Shown: one piece after another, positions 55,850 to 64,000 of the stretch | Layout: every line of letters starts with the position of its first letter | How positions within the stretch are numbered: the stretch's first letter is position 1 | Source of the DNA: Ashinkailepas kermadecensis | Taxonomy: Eukaryota; Arthropoda; Thecostraca; Neolepadidae | Reading direction: 5' to 3' | Assembly: GCA_034440615.1 (NCBI GenBank) | Contig: JAOTOM010004005.1 | Coordinates: 15,001 to 79,000, forward strand | DNA: 64,000 bases | Position numbers and translations under genes: made by a program | The notes under the pieces: model-generated | What the model was told of the DNA's origin: nothing | Seen by the model: only the letters and a program-made list of their open reading frames with translations | Database searches by the model: none

Positions 55850-55990
55850 TATCATCAGCAGCAGCAACAGCAATAGGGCCATTATCATAAAGATTATCCT
55901 ACGAACAACATAACTATTACCATAGTTATGAGTATCACCACCATCAGCATCAACAGCAGCAACAGCAGCAAAAGTAGCAACATCGGCAAC
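55850..55990. repeat. (cag/caa/atc)n simple repeats
   Basis: Mixed trinucleotide tracts upstream of the signal-peptide exon. Confidence 0.85.
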
Positions 55991-56079
55991 CGCAGCAACA
56001 GCAGCAAGCAACACCACCACACAGAATCCAACAACCAGATATAAAATCGTCACTTATCCAGCCTGTTCTGCAGCACTCT

Positions 56080-56165
56080 GGCAGCCTCTTACCGCTACCG
56101 CTAAGCGGTAGCTGTAGAGGTAGCGGTAGCGATAGCGGTAGCGGTAGCGGGAGCGGGAGCGGTTC
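56080..56165. repeat. (gcggta)n hexanucleotide repeat with inverted blocks
   Basis: taccgc and gcggta blocks face each other (56086-56112), then (agcggt)n and (gcggga)n run to 56162. It lies in the intron next to the cysteine-rich exon. Confidence 0.85.
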
Positions 56166-56230
56166 TCCGACCGTTGCTGTTCTCCTACCGCTACTTACCG
56201 TTGTTCGGCAGTGCAACGGCCTGTTCTTAC

Positions 56231-56356
56231 CGCAAGTGGTCAAGTTCGTGGGAGAATCACCATGTGGACAAGAGCAGGTGTTTTGCTCGCAGATGCCAAC
56301 CCCACTCGTCAGGTGATCGCAGTCTGTGTTGTCGTGGCACCAGTCGCCCAAGTATG
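56231..56356 (-). CDS. Cysteine-rich EB/EGF-like exon, phase 1-1 (partial gene)
   Basis: A 126 bp exon flanked by consensus splice sites on the minus strand: acceptor tatcccgtctttgcag|CA (before 56356) and donor GCG|gtaagaac (after 56231). It is symmetric in phase 1, as is usual for extracellular modules. It encodes ~42 residues with the spacing WCHDNTDC..10..C.4.CSCP and a final C, which resembles the EB module or a short EGF-like domain found in secreted or receptor proteins of invertebrates. An N-linked site (NLTT) is present. The other exons of this gene are not certain. The signal-peptide exon at 55806 lies downstream, so the two may belong to different or nested genes. Confidence 0.6.
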
Positions 56357-56473
56357 CTGCAAAGACGGGATATTGAGATAGATGGCGCTGCTCAAGAGCA
56401 CGCCGTTCGGATATTCACATAACTGAAACAGCAGAGGTCGGGAAATCGCACTGCGTCTCTAGCCAGCCGGGGG

Positions 56474-57821
<1,348 letters not shown>

Positions 57822-58519
57822 TCCAACGGACCGGGTGAAGAAAAGGCCGACGACCGGCTGAAGTCCGTTTTTTCATCTTCCCCCCTGAATCTTTAGCGGA
57901 GGCCAAGTGTCATCTGCTAGAGATTGCTACGTTAAAGAAGGAATTACGCTAATCCGGCTACTGTGACATCCGGTTATATCAACTAGTCAAGAAAGGAGAG
58001 ACGCCGTCAAACAAGAAACATGGCGTAGAGGGACGATACACGCATGGCATGGCATGGCATGGCATGGCACGATACACGCATGGCATACAGATACATGTTC
58101 AGACATACATACATAGAGACACTCATGACAATGGAAGGACATTTGAAGGGTGGACAGCTTCACAGCCTACGGAGAAGCTCCACTGCCCACCTGCAACCTG
58201 GATGGCGAAGCGGAGGCCTGTCACCCAGAGCGAGTCGTGGGATGCAGGCCCGACCTTGTATGTGCATGCTTTAAGTTAAAGCTTGGAAACCCCTAAAAAG
58301 GGGAAATCCAAACTGCTTGGAAAACCCGTAGGTAAAAATCCAAGCGCAATTTAAAAGGAAATCCGTCCGTATTAGCCAAATTGGATCGGATCCTGTCTAC
58401 CTAGTGTGAGATAACCTATATGTATGTGTTTTGCGACGTCGGAGATGGAGCGGAGTCATACAGCCAGTACGGAGTGTGGCGGGTGTCTTATAACTTTTAA
58501 CTTCACATCAGGCTAGCTT
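57822..58519. other. Unassigned sequence
   Basis: A short (atggc)n repeat at 58044-58068. No gene supported. Confidence 0.4.
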
Positions 58520-59230
58520 GAATCAGGAAAATGCAACGGAGGCTTTACATCAGTTCGGAGAGTTTGGTGTCCTGTAGGAAGCGGAAGAGTAACTCGAGGA
58601 GTGCCGGGCGGTCATTCCCGAGGAGAGCTCGAAGCGAAAGTTGTGAATGGATCTTGGTGAAATACTGGATGATATAACGACGGTGAGGAGCATATGCTGG
58701 ACAGTCAAGTAAGACATGGGTGACAGTAAGGCGTACGTGACATGTGCTACAAAGTGGAAGGCGGTGAGGTCTATTAAAAATATAATCGTGTGTCAATTTG
58801 GTTTGTCCCAGGCGAAGTCTGGCAAGTGCCACCTCGTTCAGACGAGTGTGCTGGTTGGAGGAGGGCCAGCTGGAGAGTGTGGGCTTGATGGTGTGTAGGT
58901 GTGTGGTGTTGTGTGACCAGCAGGCCTGAATATACTTTTTAAACAGATTATTTGTGAGGGATAAAAGATCCCCGGGGGGCACCGGAGCTCCATTGTTATC
59001 GGGGAGGTCTATCGCCGCGGAGGCGAAACCATCAACCCTTTCATTTCCCGGGATACCCCTATGTCCAGGGATCCAGAGCAGGGTGATTTGAAGGTGAGCG
59101 TGGTTGGCATTGTAAAGGTGTGGCTCAATCTCTGGTGGTTGATTCCAGGTCCTTTCAAGCCTTCACCGTTGTTGACCAAGTCAGCTGATTGCAGTGAGGA
59201 TATAAGCTGAACTTGACAGCGTAGTGCTAC
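58520..59230 (-). pseudogene. LINE fragment: RNase H end and C-terminal tail
   Basis: The minus strand from about 59110 reads LLWIPGHRGIPGNERVDGFA (last RNase H motif, with His and Asp), then in another frame from 58982 NNLFKKYIQACWS, then ARLRLGQTKLTHDYIF...CSTCHVRLTVTHVLLDCPAY, the Cys/His tail of I/Jockey-like ORF2. It ends in KLSELM and a stop at 58545. It is related to the LINE 1 and LINE 2 tails but is a third family or a distant copy. It is 5' truncated within RNase H. Confidence 0.8.
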
Positions 59231-61084
59231 TGCAGTAGAACTAGAAATACTAGCGTCCCTAGCAACACTGTCACTTTTTATGAACGTACCGATGAAAGAA
59301 ACAATTGATCTAAAATGCTTATGATACTATAACTTCTTCGATGATCGGTAAGCAAACTAAAAATAGTTGCTTTGCGCTAGGTGCAAATTGGATGCCACGC
59401 TTCCTAAATCCCCCCCCCCCTAAAAAGAAAAAAAGATCAAGAAAATAACAATCGAACAGTTCACTCCATCGCACAATTTCTACCTGCGATGTCTTAAAGC
59501 CTGCCAGGTCATGTTAATGATGAACATAAACATACACTTAAGCCTAAGCAATTCCGGGTCCGAAGACGCCTCCACCCTGTTAGTACAGGACAACATGTGT
59601 GACAACATGTGTGACAACATGTGTGACTGCACTGTAAATACATGGCGATGCAACATCAGCAATTAAAAAGAATCACAATCCAGCCTGAGCTGAGGCGCAC
59701 ATTTCCCCACGTATTTCAGTGTTTCACAAAGGCAGAACAATTATCCACATAATATTCCAACACACCTTACCCTACACTTATACATCTTTGTAGACTCAGC
59801 CATCTGCAACGACCCAAGAACTCAGTTGTCCTCAGACAGTCGGATAATGTGGAAAACGTTGGCGATGCCGTACCGACGGCCGAATTCGGGAAATGTCAAT
59901 ATGTCGAGGCTAATGTATGCTTTATGTGTAGGCTGGTTTCAGGATTTATTGCTTCACATGCGGACATCGCATGGACATGTGCTAACAGTGCAAGCATAAT
60001 GCGAGCATAATGCATTCCTTCTAAAGTCCTCCTACGATAAATAAGATATAAGGGGTCTCGGGAAGTGCAGAAGGTCATGCTTAGCGTGACCTAACTTGTC
60101 ATAAAACTGGCACTGAAAATGGGATGATGGAATGCACCAGCGGATCGCTTATGCAAATGGTTTTGATGGCCCAAATGCCCGAGGATATATGGTACAACGC
60201 ATGCACCACGGAAATTATGAAGTATGAAATCGAAGTCATATATTACCCCTGATACCAAATTCCATCTGAGTTCCATCTGGAGTTCCATACTCCATGAACT
60301 ACAGGTGGTTAGCTCAGCAAAATCTCCTAGATCGAGAATCTGTAAGGAAGCTTACATTTTTCCATCCGACCAGGCCGCCAGACGCCCGGCCAGATCTCGG
60401 CCACCTTTTCCCTCCCCTCTCACATTGCCTTCATTCAAACACCGCCGGACCGACCCTCGGTACGTGTCGTCTTCAAAGGCGGCAAGAAATAAACAACGGC
60501 ATCAGCCTCCCGTCTGGACCAAAACAACCGAAGGGTTCCCGGCCAGCTGTGAGCCAGTCCCGGTGAAAACCTACAAACCGTCCTGACAGCCCCAGGCGGC
60601 TTCGCCACGCACACTGCCTAAGGGGACGGAAAAAAGCACTCCCACCAATCAAGAGGCAGAACCCAATCCGGAGCCCCGGGAGTGGCTGGAAATTAGAAAA
60701 GGTGGAGCTAAGGAATGGAAGAAAATCTGGCAGCCTGGCAGAAGGGCTCTGGAAGAGGAGGAGGACAATCTCTCTCGGACTCTCGCTCTCCGACGGTCTC
60801 TCTCGCTCAAGATCTCTCTATCACTCTCACGGACTCTCACACTCACTTAAATGGAGGCGGACGTGAAATGAAGTGCCGGGCGGCGGAGAGTGACGACGGC
60901 TGGAGGGCGACGACCATCGGGCATGTGAGTGTCATACGTCCGACATGTCTTCCTCTTTTCCAAACCTTTCCGAACCAACCTAAGTTCTATCACCCAGCTT
61001 CTGTCTCCTTCACGTCATTCACTTACTGAAAGGAGATACCTGTTTTATGGGAGGGACCAAATAGGATAAATTCAGGGCGGGGAG
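59231..61084. other. Unassigned sequence with short repeats
   Basis: Three perfect acaacatgtgtg units lie at 59590-59627 and a C run at 59409. 60360-60780 (plus) reads Pro/Arg/Lys-rich frames such as EPREWLEIRKGGAKEWKKIW. These look coding-like in composition but are broken by stops, and I do not recognise them. Confidence 0.35.
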
Positions 61085-61323
61085 TGAGTGTGTCGCGGAG
61101 AGAGTGTGTCGCGCAGGGAGTGTGTCGCGGAGGGAGTGTGTCGCGGAGGGAGTATGTCGCGGAGGGAGTGTGTCGTGGAGGGAGTGTGTCGCGGAGGAAG
61201 TGTGTCGCGGAGGGAGTGTGTCGCGGAGGGAGTGTGTCGCGGAGGGAGTGTGTCGCGGAGGGAGTGTGTCGCGGAGGGAGTGTGTCGCGGAGGAAATGTG
61301 TCGCGGAGGGAGTGTGTCGCGTG
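61085..61323 (+). repeat. 16 bp minisatellite (gtgtcgcggagggagt)n
   Basis: About 15 units with few changes. All plus frames stay open as a result of the motif. Confidence 0.96.
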
Positions 61324-63239
61324 CAAGGATTGAGATGGCGAGTAGTGTGTGTGTGCAAGAAGCGCGTGGGTGTAATGAGATGCGGCGTATGGAAATTTAA
61401 ATATACTATATTAATTAAATAAATTATGTGGCAGCAGTCGGCAGTGATGGACGGGAACAGCGGCGGAGCAGGAACAATAATGCTATAGCTACCAACCGGC
61501 TGTGGTGCAACCCTTTTCGTTGCAATCCAAACTTTGCGTGAAGACAAGGGATGATGTTTGATGTTTGCCTGATATTAATTTGCCATATAAAGTAAATCCA
61601 CCTAGAAGCGAGGCAGTCGACCTGCGAGCCGTTCTCCTATTACTGAGCGTTCTCGGGTAACGGTAATGAGTGTCAAAGCCAGTTTTTAACTTGTCTAGAA
61701 TATTAATGTTGTTTATATATACATATATGATCTGCGTTTGGATGATGTCGAATTGCGAAGGGGTGCGATGACCGTACACTTCGGGGGGGGGGGGGGTTCA
61801 TTAAGCACATGCTCTGGTTCTTTGACTGCGAAATCCCGCTGGCCTCGGTGATCCAGGGGTACAGATGGGGGCGGGCACAGTATACAGGGTCGGATGGGCT
61901 GTCGAGCCCCACCTTGCATCCATCGAGTTTGGCGGCGAACAATAGGGTAGTGCAAACCACTGCACGGTCGTGAGTCCGCCCCCCCCCCCCCCCGTTCGCT
62001 ATACGTTTGGACACGGAGCCGTGTAGCGCTCGGGGGGAACGTTCGGACAGGTTTGGCGTGCCATAAGCCCCGAGGCTGAAAGGGTAGGGCAGGCTAGGTT
62101 ATATAGACGACCAGGGGACGTGCCCAACGTGGTAGGGATCCGTGCCCGCTCGTGAGCACGTTCACCTGGTCGCACAGTATCAGTATACGGCGGGTAAGGC
62201 CCGGTGCGGCACCGACCTTTCTTTAAAGCTAGGGTATGTCAGTCAAAGATACCAGAGCACTGGTATAAGCCCTCGGAGCCAGTTCGATGAGCCCCCTCTT
62301 GGCAGTTAAGCCTTCATCCAGGCGAGGAACGCTGTCAATAATGGCGAGACCAGCTATGATGGCAGTGGAAGATTTACATATTCGGCCAATCTACCACAAA
62401 AAGAGCAATGGTCTGTCGATATATGTGTTTGTGTACCGCTGAGGGAGGGGGGGGGAGTCAAATTTGGAGACCAATCATTTCATTACTTAATAAGGAAAAA
62501 ATGAATGGGACGAACGAATGTGAAGTGAATGAGGAGAATGAATTTGTGTTAGGTAGCTTTAAGGACCAGCGGAAGCCGCTTGGGGCTCAATCACAGGCAC
62601 CTATTTCGTGCGGTACATTGTACAAAATTATACTACTATTAGCATCCAAAAGTAAAGGGGAGAACTTTTGTCCCCGAGAGGGGACACAAGTATGTCCCCT
62701 CTCGGGACATTTCTTTGAAACCAAAGGCAAATTGCATTCTCATTAATTTTCTAAATACAACGTAATCTTTCTAATTTGGCTAGAAGCACTCATTTACCTA
62801 TATGGTGTTCCCAAAACTTTGACCTCGCACACATATATATTCGTGTTAGGGACGGTAGCTCAAACAACATCAGGCCGGCTGGGGTTTGGGAATGTGTGGT
62901 GGAGGTGGCGGGGAAACACAGCACAACACATCCCTGACACATGTATAATCAGCAAAGGGGTGATTTGGTTCAGTTTTATTTAGCCCTACCTAAGTCTAGA
63001 GTCAGCTCATGTTCAGCCGTGTTGAAGTACAGTATCAGTAAAAAATAAAGCCCCATAGTTCAATCATCAATCAGAACAGTTTCAGTCAAGGCTCGGTTGG
63101 CCTTCCTTTCACACACAGATACCTTTTCACACACACCCATTGTACACACCACACATTCCCAGCACAACACACCCGCCACACCCCATACGCCTCCACACCC
63201 CACCGACGGCAGAGCCGCCACCCCTACAAATCCATGTTG
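61324..63239. other. Unassigned sequence with homopolymer-bounded segment and hairpin
   Basis: A G run (61783-61796) and a C run (61979-61993) bracket ~185 bp. A near-perfect hairpin lies at 62670-62708 (gtccccgagaggggaca / tgtcccctctcgggac). No gene recognised. Confidence 0.4.
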
Positions 63240-63900
63240 AATATTCCTTAAAATGAATTTTTTTTCCATATACTTTTGATACACTCCACTCGAATTTTCA
63301 TGATTGATGAAGATACCCCAATTCCCACATACTTTTGATTGCCTTTTTTGAAAATCTGTATATTTGCACTACTCCATTCTTTAGGCACTTCAGAATACCC
63401 AAAAGATCGCCAGAAAATGACACCTAGGGTAACTGCCAAAACTTGACCACCCTCAACTCAAATCCGGGCATAGATGTCTCGTGTCCTTTAGCTTGAATTT
63501 ATTTGATTTTCTGCAAGCGGTTTCTACAGCTTCTGTAGTTGTACGACTTTTTACCTTATCACCTGCCATAGTTTTATAACTTTATTTTCCAACTTATCAC
63601 CTTCAGCGTTTTCATATGCACTTGAGTTCTCTTTCACGAGAACTGATGATAATTGTTTGCTTTGGACTAGACTACATGACAATCTTGAACCACAGTTCCA
63701 CCATCTACCTCCAGTGTACTCACACTACAGTGTTTTTAGTTAAATGTGTAGAAGTTAAGAAACCTCTTAGCATTTCCTGCCGAACAGTCTCGAGCTAATG
63801 TAATTTCAGCCGATCGTTTAGATGCCCTAACCGACCTCCGAACAACATTTCTATATACTTTATATTTTGCTATGTTCGCCTCAGAGTTAAGGTCGTTTAG
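63240..63900 (-). pseudogene. Degenerate CR1/Jockey-like RT fragment
   Basis: The minus strand at 63850-63740 reads RRSVRASKRSAEITLARDC...AKRFLNFY, like the basic pre-RT segment of CR1-type LINEs. At 63439-63330 it reads FWRSFGYSEVPKEW, then ANIQIFKKGNQKYVG, matching the conserved GEVP..W..A...PIFKKG motif at the start of RT. The region between lacks a continuous frame and no palm domain follows, so it is a truncated remnant. Confidence 0.6.
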
Positions 63901-64000
63901 GTTTTCAAATGCCTGTCTCTTTTACCACAGGAAATATTTTACGTCAACTCGATGGCTATTAATATATATGTAAATATTTCACAAATATTCGGCAAGAGCA

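Overview
This 64 kb window is nuclear DNA from an animal, and nearly all of it is transposable elements and simple or satellite repeats. It has no operons, bacterial-style gene packing or recognisable housekeeping gene. The elements are a Ty3/gypsy-type LTR retrotransposon, I/Jockey-like LINEs with RNase H, CR1/L2-like LINE remnants, several tRNA-derived SINE families, a giant fold-back element and many minisatellites. This mix fits an invertebrate with a large repeat-rich genome. An arthropod, perhaps a chelicerate such as a tick, is my best guess from the style of the LINE ORF1 zinc knuckles and the gypsy Gag, but the sequence alone does not prove it.

Layout. 1-720 is a diverged copy of 15210-15930. 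Both belong to an unrecognised repeat family made of degenerate ~28-30 bp GC-box/CGATTTT units; further pieces lie at 11990-12600 (minus), 13960-16260 and 17160-17600. 3530-5480 is a decayed CR1/L2-like LINE. 5655-11040 is mostly minisatellites (22, 13, ~125 and 10 bp units). 17.9-19 kb holds a 30 bp repeat, a fragment related to a later fold-back element, and a ~300 bp (TA)n tract.

21419-26384 is a young, almost complete LTR retrotransposon: 405 bp LTRs with only four differences, a GTCAT target duplication, and gag, protease, RT, RNase H and integrase. Pol is broken by one frameshift at the start of RT. Just downstream are a Penelope-like fragment with a hammerhead-like core inside a perfect 49 bp inverted repeat, a tandem duplication, SINEs and hairpins. 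32990-36115 is a dead LINE with a 16 bp minisatellite before it.

37640-43810 (minus) and ~44455-51830 (minus) are two long LINEs, each with ORF1 and ORF2 (endonuclease, RT, RNase H). The second is split inside RNase H by a 2.1 kb palindromic fold-back element (45271-47364) that carries a SINE copy in each arm.

54.5-56.4 kb (minus) is the only place where I see convincing host-gene signals: a signal-peptide exon, a Thr-rich mucin-like repeat exon and a phase 1-1 cysteine-rich (EB/EGF-like) exon with good splice sites. Next to it is a (GTC)n tract of about 1180 bp, of which about 910 bp is uninterrupted. 58.5-64 kb holds two more LINE fragments, a 16 bp minisatellite and unassigned sequence.
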